From: Sepiola atlantica
Taxonomy: Eukaryota; Mollusca; Cephalopoda; Sepiida; Sepiolidae
DNA: 64,000 nucleotides
Reading direction: 5' to 3'
Assembly: GCA_963556195.1 (NCBI GenBank)
Contig: OY744532.1
Span: 79,201,234 to 79,265,233 of the forward strand
Part shown: in pieces, positions 1 to 12,388 of the stretch
Position numbering within the stretch: position 1 is the first letter of the stretch
Layout of the letters: every line of letters begins with the position of its first letter
Position numbers and translations under genes: made by a program
The notes under the pieces: generated by a model
The model's input: the letters and a program-made list of their open reading frames with translations, nothing else
Told to the model about the DNA's origin: nothing
The model's database searches: none

Positions 1-2717
1 AACTTTTTTTTATTATATCTCTCTCTTTTCACTTTATTTTACTTTATTTTATTTTATTTTATTATATATTTTATATTTTATATTTTATATTTTATAATTT
101 ATATTTTGTATTTTATATATAATCTTTTATATTTTATATGAATATTTTAATTTTTTATTTTTTGATTTTTATTTTGAGATTATGATTCTTAACGGTCCCA
201 ACCACGTGCCTTTCCAACTTTTAAAATTTTAAATTTCTTTTCTTTTTTCTCCATTTCATTCTTTCCAAATATTATCTAAGGTTAAGATCGGATTCTAACT
301 CTTCCTGATGAGATCTCAGTTTATAATAGCTATTGATCGATAATTTCGACATGCCAGTGTCGCAGATTTTGTACATGTCTGTGTAAATACAACTAATCAT
401 ATATAAAAGCTCTATTTGATATTTAGCACGTTTTATTTACCCGGTTGAAATTATTTATTAAACACGAATACCTCTTGGCACAAAAATAAACTTTGAACAT
501 TCTTTTTATACATAAAGAAACACATTTCTAGTCGATGATATTTTATTTCTAAGAAATTGTTAAAAATTAGTGTCGACAGGTGGGCAAAAAAGTTCAATTT
601 TATATACGTTCAAATTTTAATTTTAATTTTAATTTTGTATCAGGACAGACAAAACTCTTTAGGTAATACAGACTTGTTATTGTGTAGAAATATTTCAATA
701 TTTAGGGTAAACAAGCAAGTATTCGTTATTTTATTTAATATTTTTACTATCAAGACATGTTTGTCATCCATTTTGAATTTTAACCTAAACTAGATTTTGT
801 ATAGTTTATCTTCAAATCAATATAAGACTTCCACCTTAAAAGCGACATGAACAAAACCATCAGCACGGCTTTTTTACTACCATGCAATAACTTAATCAAC
901 GATTAAATAATTTAAGAGAGAAATTATATAAATATGTCTACATATAATGGTTAATGGTTCACTCTGAATTGTCTTGTTTTTCTTCTTAGCATTCTTACCG
1001 TGACGTGAGCAGGACAACGAGACCCAATAGAATGGCCTTCTCTTTACGAATGCCACGTTTGAGTTAGAACATAGGAATACATCATTACAACCTTTTTTCA
1101 ACTGCTTCCAACAATAAGCAAAGTTGAATGTCGTTAAACGGTTGAAATTCATGTACAAGTTTTTAAACAAATCGACGTGTTTTGAACAAATACTCATGAT
1201 TGAACATAAGGTAAGCTTTCTACCAGACACAATAATTCCGAACGCGAAATGAACCTTTATCGGCGCTCATTTCATTGTTGACTCATGAAGCTGATGCATT
1301 TACAAATAGAATAACATAACAGATATATTTGCTTCTCAATGTCTACCCAAAGCCGAACTGACACTTATCAACAAAACTATTACATATTTCTGCCATTTAT
1401 TCATTTTGATTATTTTTCTAGGCCAATTCTACACAAAACTTTAAGTATGTGTATACGGTTATATGTTTCTATCTAAAGGATTAATTTATAAACTAATTAA
1501 CCGATCATTATAAATTTTGGAACACGGCTGCTAGGCAGGCGCAAAGAGTGATAATGTACGCTTTATTTTGTTTAATTTAATTTAATTAATAGCAAAGGGG
1601 GTAAAATAGGGTTTAATACCTTCCTCTACCAATATAAGAGCCAGGTACACCCACAGATATGGTATTACTGCCCCATCTCGGAAGGAGATCTACAGAGCAC
1701 CCTTTCCTGCCTTGCGAGAGTTTAAAATCAACGTTGAAATCTAATGGGGAGTGATCTTTTCTCTTCCTGCAAGCTCTTCCTTACCAAAGAGACGATGCTA
1801 GTCTCTCTGATCTTTATTTCCCTAGACTTAGCTCGAATTGTTGGTTCTTCATTGTAAGACATTTACTGCAGACACTCGTTTTGCTACGACCCCAAAAAAG
1901 ACTTTACTTTCTACCTCCATCAACGGAATTTTGATAGGCAAACTTTTATTGCAAATACTTCTCATCTGTGTGACAAAATGCCGCGGGAATTCTTCCCTAC
2001 CAATTACGTCTTGGTTGTCTTTAAGTCTAATGTTAACATATACTTGTTAAAACACGCAATATAAGTAATAAGTTCATACCATTGATTAATGTCAGTGCTT
2101 CCATAGTTTTCCTCATCTCTCAGCTGACCATCATTTCAATCTCAATAGTGGTATTTTGCCTGGATAAGCGGTGATTCACTAATAAAATAATGTATAAATC
2201 ATTATAAATAATAATTTAATATATATAATACCCGACATCTTTGAACCTGTGATGGCCAAACGCTAAACTTTTGAATTTTTTTATGGTAATTCGCATTTCC
2301 TCAAGAGGTATATGCTGCTGAGTTTCCGATTTTTCTCTTCGACTACTCTCAATTGTATGATTATTTCTGTGGTAATAATAAACATATATATAATTGGGGA
2401 ACGGTTATCTGTGCACAACGTCATATCACGTCATACAACGAACGACACATGCACAAAAAATGTTAAAACAATGTCATATTAAACGGTCTTGCTACTTGTG
2501 AAAATATCAAATTCATTAAAAATCAATGCGAAGTATGTTTACGACAGAACATTGAATGTTCAACGGGCAAAATTGGCGGGAAGCGTGGTTATCAAATTTA
2601 TGTTGAATGACGGTTTGCATTAACGCTCAAAGATTACACAAATATTCATCAATTGTAATATTTTTGTATCATGTAGATACATCGTATCATTGCATATGCA
2701 TATTAAAGGGTTTCTAT

Positions 2718-2720
<3 letters not shown>
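1..2720. other. AT-rich DNA without a recognisable gene
   Basis: The first 180 bases are simple T/A-rich sequence (runs of ttttat and ttatat). The rest has only short open frames full of Ile, Phe, Leu and Asn, as expected by chance in AT-rich DNA. I saw no exon-like stretch with splice sites, no RNA gene and no transposon protein. Confidence 0.6.

Positions 2721-2723
<3 letters not shown>

Positions 2724-2773
<50 letters not shown>
2724..2773. repeat. (TA)n microsatellite
   Basis: Uninterrupted alternating TA for about 50 bases, read directly. Flanks are AT-rich and unassigned. Confidence 0.97.
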
Positions 2774-2778
<5 letters not shown>

Positions 2779-3149
2779 CAGTAGAATACAAAACTTTTAA
2801 TACTCATCAATATTTTCCATATGTACACGAGTTTCAGAAAATTCAATGTTATTATCATGACCACATTATCTTTGATTTATCCCCTAGATAATTATGTGGA
2901 CACATTGTATCTTCTACCCAACTTTCGTTGAAGATGTCTTTTCTATACAACTTTTATAATTTAAAATTTATGCTACAAGTTACACATCATTTTACTAAGT
3001 TTTCTCCTCTAATGAAAAGAGCTTTCTTTCCAAAATCCATGGATTAAGGAAAAAAGCTATTTTATATTTCCTGTTTAAATATCTGGTATAAATATGGTAA
3101 TTAATCCAACTTTTATTTTCATCATCTTTTTGTTTCATATATACACCCC

Positions 3150-3151
<2 letters not shown>

Positions 3152-3240
<89 letters not shown>
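3152..3240. repeat. (TA)n microsatellite
   Basis: About 89 bases of alternating TA with one extra T near 3230. It ends just before a short unassigned block and the SINE-like copy at 3360. Confidence 0.97.
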
Positions 3241-3359
3241 AATAGACTGACAGGTTTCTAAAAAGCATATTCCGACAACGTTCGTAGAATCTCTAAGTCA
3301 GTCTTTCTGGATATGCCGCCCTTCGCATAAATAACACTTAAATTTCGTTTTCGAAAGTG

Positions 3360-3500
3360 GTAATGTCCCGTGCTCTAATAGTTACAGCGCTTGCTTACGG
3401 AGTCTAAGTTGACTCTGTGGCATGGGCTCGAACCGTGCAACCGTCCGAGATTATCATCCCTGCACTGATGAGAGCAAAAGCTTGGAACGCTAGCGAGTGT
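3360..3500 (+). repeat. tRNA-like SINE candidate
   Basis: A B-box-like string gggctcgaaccg at 3424-3435 lies about 55 bases after an A-box-like string (tgctctaatagttacagcgc at 3371-3390), the spacing of a Pol III type 2 promoter in a degenerate tRNA head. A (TA)n tract follows at 3551. tRNA-derived SINEs are abundant in cephalopods; membership of any named family is not claimed. Confidence 0.4.
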
Positions 3501-3548
3501 AGGTAAAAATAATTTAATATAATTTATTTAAAATTAATGTATACATAA

Positions 3549-3550
<2 letters not shown>

Positions 3551-3599
<49 letters not shown>
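3551..3599. repeat. (AT)n microsatellite
   Basis: Pure alternating AT, about 49 bases, downstream of the SINE-like copy. Confidence 0.97.
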
Positions 3600-3603
<4 letters not shown>

Positions 3604-3708
3604 CCTACCTTTACGTTTAGAAAAATAATATGCCAACATTACTCACCGAGTAGCCTAGAATATATGTTCCAAAATTGATAATGGCCCGTTTGTTTATTAA
3701 GATGATTA

Positions 3709-3710
<2 letters not shown>

Positions 3711-3766
<56 letters not shown>
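3711..3766. repeat. (AT)n microsatellite
   Basis: Pure alternating AT, about 56 bases; the third tract within 600 bases. Confidence 0.97.
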
Positions 3767-3771
<5 letters not shown>

Positions 3772-3840
3772 CGAACATTATTAAATTACACGGAGTGATA
3801 TTTTTGCTAGGCTGATATTATGAACGAATTACTCTCCCTC

Positions 3841-4860
3841 AAAGAAAGGAGGTGATTACGGATAGAATTATATAATGACGAATGATCCCTCCGAAAAGTA
3901 GGAGTTACTGCCAGGGAGAATGGCATCATAACAGCGGAATATACAGTACATTAACATACACAAAATAGGAGAAGGTAGTCCTTGGAGTGTGCTATCTTGA
4001 GGAACAAACGTAAGCTATACTGCCTTCCTTTAAAGAGGAGATAATGTCTGGGAAGAATTATCATGACGAATGAAAATATACTTCACAGTATTAAACAAAG
4101 CATAAACTGTTTTAATGTTAATACAGTTAGGAGAGGTGGAAAACACTTTCGCATTTACTCATTTAGATAACATTAAAATGATGGCAAGTTTTATTGTCGA
4201 CGTGGAACGCCGAAATGAAAATTAGGCAAAACATATAGGCGCCATCTTTATAAACAAAGAAAAATATTCTAGCGAAAGAAGAACGATAACTTCTTTTCAT
4301 AATTTTCTAGTAAAAAAAAACATGTTTATAAACTTGAGTTATCGTTCTTTGTTTGCTATCTTCTTTCCCTACTTGCTTATATAGCAGCTAGATTTCTCTG
4401 ACTTAATGTTTATTTCGACGTTTCACGTGTACGATGAAACTTGGCATGGAAAAATAACATTAAAAACCCTAAGTTGTTTTTACTAAAACATGGTTTAATT
4501 AAAACAATATATAAGTTGTTTATAAATAATGTCAACACCTATTTCACTATGAATAATTTACGTGACAGAAATAGGAATTCGCTTTCAAATAAAACGTGTA
4601 TTCTCAGACTATTGTTGAAAGAATAATCTGAAAAAAAATTCCATTTCTTATTTCAGTTGCATAAACCGCTGACTTAGAGGATAGTATCAACACGAACGAA
4701 CACTACCTTCCGCCCTCAATAAGGAGGAGGTAATTTCTGGGAAAACGATCTTATAAAAACAGAACCGAGACTACAGTACTCAACCACGTAAATGGAGGAG
4801 GTAATTCCTGGTAAGACGGCCTTATGACAGCAGAACGGATACTACACAGTTAAAAGATAT
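3841..4860 (+). repeat. Diverged dispersed motif, at least four copies
   Basis: A roughly 60-base motif, beginning near ggaggaggtaatt.ctgg and continuing through a block like ttatgacagcagaacgg.tac, recurs near 3846, 3895, 4033, 4726 and 4794 with variable spacing. The copies at 4726 and 4794 lie about 70 bases apart and resemble a tandem duplication. No protein or RNA gene is seen. It may be a decayed minisatellite or part of a larger repeat. Confidence 0.45.
4181..4448. mobile_element. Foldback (MITE-like) element candidate
   Basis: The left end (4181-4226, starting atggcaagttttattgt) is an imperfect inverted repeat of the right end (about 4403-4448, reverse strand atgccaagtttcatcgt). A second, inner inverted pair is agaacgataact near 4280 against agttatcgttct near 4337. 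A 12-base direct repeat, ataacattaaaa, lies just outside both ends (4167-4178 and 4454-4465) and could be a target duplication, although it is AT-rich. No transposase is encoded. Confidence 0.4.
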
Positions 4861-5857
4861 TTCGATTAAATCAAGTATTTTTAAAATTAATTTAAAAATG
4901 CCTAGTCACAAAAACAAAATGTAGTATTTGTTGTCCACATTTTAACGACAGTTGCCGTTTTATTAATACCGGAAGTTCTCATTAAAATGATCTCGTTCGA
5001 AAATTCATCTGGAACCCTCCACAGTGAATGGATGGGATTGAGCTGATTGTCGAGTTGGTCGAGTGTATTTACGGCGAGAGGGGACCCAGAGCAGTAAGTT
5101 CATCGGAGCACATTCCATTGAATCACTTGTAAAACAAGCAAAATAATGCAACATTGCAACGATGGGACAGGGGCTAGAGCGTAGTGGATAGTGAGGGACC
5201 TATTAGTTGCTGAAGCTTGTTGGATAGTGAGAGATATTTTTGGACCTAGTCTAAAAGGGAGAGACTAGTGGATGGTGCAATAGCCCAGATGGTGGCTTTG
5301 TATAGATATAGAACACTGTCACGTGTGAGATATTTCCGAGCACGGTCGAGGGAACCCACTTTCGTTGCAGATGCATTGGAATGTTTTCTATATATTTGTT
5401 CCAACTCATGTTAGGCCGAGGAGTTTGAACGTTGGTGTTATTTGCTATGGCAATCGGTGGTTAAAAAAGGTTTCTTGTAGTTGTTGGAGAATAAAAAGCT
5501 TTGTCTTAACAGCATTAAATTTTACCATCCATTTATGACTCCATTCTACTACAGACTGGAGGTCACTTTGCACGTCCGTTTTACTCACATGACAAAAGAA
5601 GAGCGTGGTGTCGTAAGCAAATATACCCATTTCAGACACAATGTCATCAGGGAAGTCGTTTATGTAATCAAGAACAACGATAGTTCAAAGATCGGTCCCT
5701 GGGGCACACCTGCATTTATGTCATGTTTGGATGAACGGCCATCAAAGACAACCTGGATCTTTAATTTTGATAGGAAGGATCTAATTATATTAAATATTCG
5801 TCCGGTAATTAATTTTTATGAGAAGACCTTTATGCTAGACACTGTCAAAGACTTTGG

Positions 5858-5864
5858 ATATATC
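5858..5864. repeat. Target site duplication, left copy
   Basis: atatatc at 5858-5864 matches atatatc at 6933-6939. Removing 5865-6939 restores the host LINE reading ELDISKVFDSV on the minus strand without a gap, which supports this boundary to the base. Confidence 0.85.
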
Positions 5865-6932
5865 CTCGATGGCCGTTCATCTAAGCAACATCACATAAAT
5901 GCTGGTATACCCCAGGGATCTATTTTTGGACCTTTATTGTTCCTGATCTTCATAAACGCTCTCCCTGATGACATAGAGTCTGAGATTGGTTTATTTGCTG
6001 ACGACACCAGGCGTAACCCTCGTCATGTTGGCAAAACAGAGGCGATCATATCCGAGGCAATGGCATATCCTTAGAAAATGACCTCCAGGCTGTAGTGAAT
6101 TGGGGTCATAAGTGGTTGGTAACTTTTAATGCCGCAATAACAAAGCTCCTTTCCTTCAATAACTACAAAAAAAACCTCTCCAACCACCGATTGTCATGGA
6201 CAATTAACACCCTACCTGAGAGTTCAACATTCAAACTCCTCGGCCTAATCTTCACAGGTAGCATGAATTGGAACAAATACATTGAAGACATTACCAAGGC
6301 TGCAGCAAAAAAGGTGTGCTCCCTCTACCGTGTTAGTAAACATCTGACATTATCCTGTATCTCTACAAAGCCACCATTCGCCCATGCATGGAGTATTGTT
6401 GCCACATCCGGGTTGGTGCATCATCTACTAGTCTCTCCCTCCTTGACAAGGTCCAAAAAAGAGTCGCCAACCTAATAGGTCCCTCACTGCCAACCAAGCT
6501 CCAGTCCCTGTCCCATTGCCGTAATGTAGCATCCTTGTGCTTGTTTTATAAATACTTCAATGGATTTTGCTCCGATGAACTGGCTACTCTGGTGCCCCCT
6601 CGACGTAAATCCACTAGACCAACTCGACAATCAGCTAAATTCTATCCATTCACTGTGGAGGTCCCCAGATGCCGGAGAGCTTTCTACTACAATAGCTTTC
6701 TACTCCAATAGCTTCTTTCCTCGTGCTGCTGGTCTCTGGAACTCCCTCCCTGATCCCTGTTCCACCGACGGTACTGACATGCAGAAATTTAAAACTAATG
6801 TAAACAGACATCGCGCTACGCAGCTCCCAATTTAGGTTGACACCCCCAAACCTTCTCTCTTTTTTCTCAGAAGCCCCTTACGTCTACAGTGGCCTTCTGC
6901 GTTGTTTGGGGTGAACAATGTTTACAAAATAT
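5865..6932 (+). mobile_element. Younger 5'-truncated LINE copy nested in the older one
   Basis: Plus-strand copy of the same LINE family, starting inside the RT palm. Visible protein: DGRSSKQHHINAGIPQGS then IFGPLLFLIFINALPDDI, FADDT (catalytic YxDD region) near 5992-6006, then after frameshifts the thumb (NHRLSWTINTLPESSTFKLL) and the C-terminal FFPRAAGLWNSLPD near 6715-6755, ending at a stop about 6836. The 3' UTR (6836-6932) can fold, with cacccccaaac at 6840-6850 against gtttggggtg at 6904-6913, and ends in a short AT-rich tail. Several frameshifts mean it is not active. It is less decayed than its host and was probably inserted by target-primed reverse transcription. Confidence 0.9.
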
Positions 6933-6939
6933 ATATATC
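6933..6939. repeat. Target site duplication, right copy
   Basis: atatatc, duplicate of 5858-5864; the host LINE resumes at 6940. Confidence 0.85.
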
Positions 6940-8419
6940 AAGCTCTATCGCCTTAGCTTCACCTGCCTTGCCCAGTTTATTTTATATACGTTCAGAAATG
7001 ATCGTTAGGATAGACTTTGTTTGCTTAAATCTATACTCATTGTCGGAAAGAAGTTTAGCATTAACAAGGTGACAAACTATCCCTAGATTGATTAAAGATT
7101 CAAAGATTTTTGCAAAGATCGGAAGTAGACTGATGGGACGATAATTCTAAGGGTCAGTTCTATCTCCAGAATACTTGAAGACTGGTACCACTGAGGTAAT
7201 TTCCCAGCTATCACGGAAGTAAGATTCGGCAAGGCATTTATTGTAGAGTTTGGAGAGGACATGGGTCCGTTACACAGAACATTTGTTCATTACTATTACT
7301 GGTATACGCATATGCTTTGGAGGTGTCAGGGCTTTTTTTATGATGTCCCGGACATGAGATGGGGTGATGATAAGGTCATCAAGTGTAGCTTCAGTCCGAA
7401 ATGCAAAATTGTGGAGTGAGTGGTTTGCGGAGTACAAATTGGTGTTTAAAGCGAAACTCTAGACAAGTAGTTCAGTCTCATCAGTTGCCGTGCAAACGAT
7501 ATCATTGTGGTCGGATAGTGGGCGAATTGTTGAGTGCTCTTTATTCACAAGACTGAATATTTCCATGAATCGCGAATACCTAGTTTCTGTGACTGAATGC
7601 GTTTTCTGGTCATCTATGTATTCCTTACATTGCTTCATCTATTGCAGTTTTACAATGATTATGTGACGCTATTAGTTTTTGCCTATTTGTAGTTAACTTG
7701 TGGTTGATGAATTACTGGAATACTTGCTGCCTCTGCTTAATAGCAGCTGCACAGTTCGAGGTGAACCATTATGGAGAGTGGCGCTTGCTGTAGAATTTTC
7801 GCATGTGGAAATATGCTTCAATGCTTGTTCTGAACCATTCGGTTAACTCATTTGCACACTGATCAACAGGGGGAGAAAAAGTTTCACTCGATAGAGCGTC
7901 TCTGATATGATCTCTGATGAATCACCTATCAGCCCGCTAGTTGTATTCCGTCGTTTTGAGCAACGGCTCATCAGCTTTGGGACGAGGTGTTAGGGTGATA
8001 TCAATCATTACCACAAAGTGATCAATGTTCTTGAGCGGGCTATAGGCATTCGTCACACAAGCTTCGGACAGTGAGGTCAAGAGCAGGTTGCGAAGTGAGA
8101 CTTACTAGTGAACACGATCAGGGGGCTGGTCGGGAAAGTGACAGTCTCTGAAAGGGAGAAACTATACGTTGAGTTACAAGCTGCGTCTGTATAGCTGGAT
8201 ATCCAAGCCAGCCACGGTGATGCACATTAAAATTCCCAAATACATGTATTTAGGCACTCGAGTCAATTGAGAGTGCTGTATCTAAGCTTTCAGAGTAAAA
8301 GTTAAGCAAGGTAAATTTGATTATTTTTATTCAATTCGGATTTAACGGATTCTCCTTCTTTACCAGCTAAATTTGATTTGATTTGTGCTGCCCAGATCAA
8401 GTTTTTGGAATTTTGAGTG

Positions 8420-9610
<1,191 letters not shown>

Positions 9611-9622
9611 TTTATATTTGAT

Positions 9623-9624
<2 letters not shown>

Positions 9625-9666
<42 letters not shown>
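9625..9666. repeat. (TA)n microsatellite
   Basis: Pure alternating TA at the outer end of repeat B copy 1. Confidence 0.97.
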
Positions 9667-9669
<3 letters not shown>

Positions 9670-10446
9670 TTTCGAAAATATTATGTCGTATTATTGATTT
9701 AACAAACAACTCGTGTTGATGGTAATATAGGAGTGATAAATAAAACAGAACTTTCGTATTTACCCATTTATATATATATATTTTTTAGTTTTTATTCTTA
9801 TTAGATGGTTGCCACTCGAATCCACATTTTTGTTTTAGCCGTGTTTATCAAATTACATCCGCCCAAGACATTTGCCGAAAACCTTTCCGAAAAGGTTTTT
9901 AATTCCAGACAAATTCCTTAAAAGCCAGATTTGCAAACTATCACAGATTCCTTTAATCCTATATTTTCTGGACAGGCCGTGGGATATTTTCGGCCATTAC
10001 TCACAAAGGAGATTGAAACTTTTTTCTTTTCTTCTTTTTTTTTTTCGTAAATTGTTGTGTTTTGGGTTGCAAACATTAATCCACTATCTACTTGCACAGA
10101 AGGCGAAACTAACCTATAATACTAAGCGTAATGTGTTAAGCGAAAAGTAAATCATGATTAGCGACTACTCATGGAACGACGACGACAACGACTGTTTTAT
10201 CTGCGACTGGATTTTAAGCTTACTAAGCGAGAAACACACTAGCACAAGAGGGAATTTATATAATGGCGAACAATAAAAAAACGGGGCGCTTCCTCTGAGC
10301 AATAACAACAATCTTTTGAAACTGTTTACATATATTACTTACGCTTGTTAGCGTTTTCGTTATTTAAACGTAATCTGAAGTTATTTTTTAACCCTTTAAG
10401 TGTTTGATTTTCAAATAGCGAATGTGAAATACATAGACACACACAA

Positions 10447-10449
<3 letters not shown>
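9667..10449. other. Unassigned DNA
   Basis: Contains a short inverted repeat (aaaacctttccgaaaaggtttt, about 9878-9899) and AT-rich sequence. The open frame at 9872-10150 looks like chance: no domain, no exon boundaries. Confidence 0.5.
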
Positions 10450-10544
<95 letters not shown>

Positions 10545-10546
10545 TA
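10450..10546. repeat. (TA)n microsatellite with one G interruption
   Basis: Alternating TA broken by tatg near 10504. It lies 44 bases to the left of the palindrome at 10590. Confidence 0.97.
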
Positions 10547-10589
10547 GAAAGGAGTAGACACATTATTATAAACCATTGTTTCGTAAAGG

Positions 10590-10762
10590 TATAAACATTT
10601 TTTTTGAAAAACCATAACAATGTAATTTGTTGAAATAAATAAATAACATTTATTAATTTTAAACTAAAAAAAATAAATAAAAATAAATAAATAAATAAAT
10701 AAATGTTATTTATTTATTTCAACAAATTACATTGTTATGGTTTTTCAAAAAAAATGTTTATA
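10590..10762. repeat. Perfect palindrome with (AAAT)n-rich centre
   Basis: 10590-10654 is the exact reverse complement of 10698-10762 (65-base arms including tgtaatttgttgaaataaat); the centre is 43 bases of A/T with aaat repeats. Another (TA)n tract begins directly on the right. Arm identity is complete, implying a recent origin or gene-conversion-like correction. It would extrude as a hairpin. Confidence 0.9.
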
Positions 10763-10796
<34 letters not shown>

Positions 10797-10797
10797 A
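10763..10797. repeat. (TA)n microsatellite
   Basis: Alternating TA with one C interruption, directly abutting the right palindrome arm. Confidence 0.95.
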
Positions 10798-11278
10798 TTA
10801 TAAATATTTGATTTTATCTACATACGTATACGTTTCATTTTTTATGGAACCCGACTCATGTTTGAAACTCAAATTCCAACGTCTTAACCCACACAGCCGC
10901 TATCAAAAACCCGGTAAATCAGCGAGAGATTAAATTTATTTAAAAGCAGCCGTCGTCAAAGTGTTCGACTACTGAAAAAAACAGGCATTGAAGCCACGAT
11001 GACCGGTGTGTTAATACTACTCACTACAGGGCCCAGACTAGATTTGTTTCGGCAAATAATTATAAATATTTGTTTTTATCTACAGGTTTCATCCTTTTGG
11101 GAATCGTCAGCGTAGAGATGATTATTCATACCAGTCGTCGGACTCGAACCCCGGGACTCGCGTCATTTGTGAAACTTAAATTCAAACGTCTTAGCCCGCA
11201 TCAAAACCACGATTAATCAGCGAGAGATTAAACATATTTAAAGGCAGCCCTCGACAGAGTGTTCAACTACCGAGAGAA
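10798..11278 (-). repeat. Two tandem SINE-like repeat units
   Basis: Two diverged direct copies (about 10798-10975 and 11058-11278) share aattataaatatttg, a block with aaattc.aacgtctta.cc and aatcagcgagagattaaa. On the minus strand the second unit holds ggggttcgagtccgac (complement of about 11130-11145), a good Pol III B-box, preceded by an A-box-like gcgggctaagacgtt. This suggests a tRNA-derived head on the minus strand, lost or mutated in the first unit. Confidence 0.5.
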
Positions 11279-11283
11279 ACACA

Positions 11284-11336
<53 letters not shown>
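11279..11336. repeat. (CA)n then (TA)n compound microsatellite
   Basis: CA repeats to about 11315 followed by TA to 11336. Confidence 0.97.
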
Positions 11337-11395
11337 GGTAAAATGAAAAAGGAAAACCAAAAACTGGATGTTTTTTATGTGTACATCAACGTTTC

Positions 11396-11431
11396 GTCTT
11401 TATTTATAAGACTTCATCAGGATGATGATAT
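11396..11431 (-). ncRNA. Degenerate hammerhead-like motif
   Basis: Minus strand CTGATGA, then A, a clean hairpin GTCTT/AAGAC, then GAAAC. The extra A between core and stem II, and no convincing pairing for stem I beyond CATC/GATG, make this a relic or a look-alike. The block just to its left (11337-11395, caaaaactggatgtttttta) is typical repeat sequence. Confidence 0.25.
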
Positions 11432-11844
11432 AGGGAAAAGATATCATGCAAGCACAGATACATGTAGGGTAGACATGTTGGGAAGAAAAATAAAATAAAA
11501 TGAAAAATAATGGCAGCGTCTTGCTGGACGTCCGTACTTGTTAGAGAATGAAAATGAGTGGGAGAAAAAGGGGAAGGGTGGAGGGAGCAAGGACTACTGT
11601 GGCTGGCGATGAGAGAAAGAGGTGGGGGATGAGCAGGGGTAAAATGGATGGCAGAGAGAGATTGGAGGAAAAGGGGGAGGGGGTGTTTGACCAGATGGCT
11701 GTGGTCGAGATTGAAGGGGAAGAGTGAGTTGGAATGTTTAATATAATAAAATAATTCAAAGTTCAGGCAAAGTATCTCAAAGTCCTTAACTCGTTTTATT
11801 AATTTAACATACACCTTGGATGTATTTTTAACTGTCATATTGCA
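11432..11844. other. Purine-rich unassigned stretch
   Basis: From about 11545 to 11690 the plus strand is mainly G and A with non-periodic gagg/gggg runs. The minus-strand frames rich in Ser, Pro and Leu reflect that composition. No gene is supported. Confidence 0.5.
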
Positions 11845-12353
11845 TCGTTTGCGGACGCATTCTCCGACTGGATAAACTTTTGCAATTTAATCAATTTTTT
11901 CATTTTTTGACTGTCACTCACTACTTGGATCAATCTTCAATCAACCTCTTGGATATCTTTCCTGAATTTCTTTTAAATTGTATGACTTAGATTATATAGA
12001 TTTAACAAAATTATGTTTTGGGCTGATATATTTGATGTGTTATATACTTTTATGCATTTTTGCCTATATTTTTTTATATATTTTCAAAGTGTAATTTCAT
12101 CACCTGCAGTGATGTCACTGCGGTAATGGTCCTCTGAGGAGAAGAATTATCTTTGAAAACCTATGAGTTAAGGACTTTAAGATACTTTGCCTGAACTTTG
12201 AATTCTAATAAAATTTGATTCGCACCTTATTTTATCATTTCATTTCATATTATGCTATTAATGCTCTATCCAGTATATTGAGCTTCAGTTCTTATCCGGA
12301 TGTTTCACTAATTAAAAGATATTAGTTGCCTCTTATATCTTTTGTTGGATTAA

Positions 12354-12357
<4 letters not shown>
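11845..12357 (+). repeat. Dispersed repeat family A, copy 2 (hammerhead-bearing)
   Basis: Same order of blocks as copy 1 at 8420-8948, with a short insertion near 11965-12010, ending in (TA)n. There are many point differences but the hammerhead core is unchanged. Confidence 0.85.
12128..12176 (+). ncRNA. Hammerhead ribozyme-like fold, family A copy 2
   Basis: Stem I GGTCCT (12128-12133) with AGGACT (12171-12176), five Watson-Crick pairs plus a G-U; core CTGAGGA (12134-12140); stem II GAAGA/TCTTT; GAAA (12155-12158); stem III AAC/GTT with loop CTATGA; UA at 12169-12170. Stems I and III pair better here than in copy 1, so this is the best-formed member of the family. The G-U at the base of stem II is retained. 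Confidence 0.6.

Positions 12358-12387
<30 letters not shown>
12356..12387. repeat. (TA)n microsatellite
   Basis: Pure TA terminating repeat A copy 2. Confidence 0.96.

Positions 12388-12388
<1 letters not shown>

Larger units (their letters stand above)
5006..8310 (-). mobile_element. Old APE-type LINE (CR1/L2/Jockey-like), decayed and interrupted
   Basis: Read on the minus strand from about 8310 down. An endonuclease segment holds GNFNVHHRGWL near 8250-8210 (compare the GDFN.H..W motif of APE nucleases). A linker follows. Reverse transcriptase fingers hold NYRPISLLPIFAKIFESLIN at about 7150-7090. Then comes GEAKAIELDI, which continues on the far side of the insertion as SKVFDSV at about 5857-5837, the RT palm (DGRSSKHDINAGVPQG; FAYDTTLF, a YADD-box variant), the thumb and part of the C-terminus, ending near 5006. 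Many stops and frameshifts show it is dead. It is broken at 5865-6932 by a second copy of the same family. The ORF1 region and 3' UTR are absent. The domains are clear; the exact clade is inferred. Confidence 0.9.

Noticed and set aside
11541..11838. Ser/Pro-rich minus-strand proteins
   Set aside because: Reflect a purine-rich plus strand; two overlapping frames look the same.
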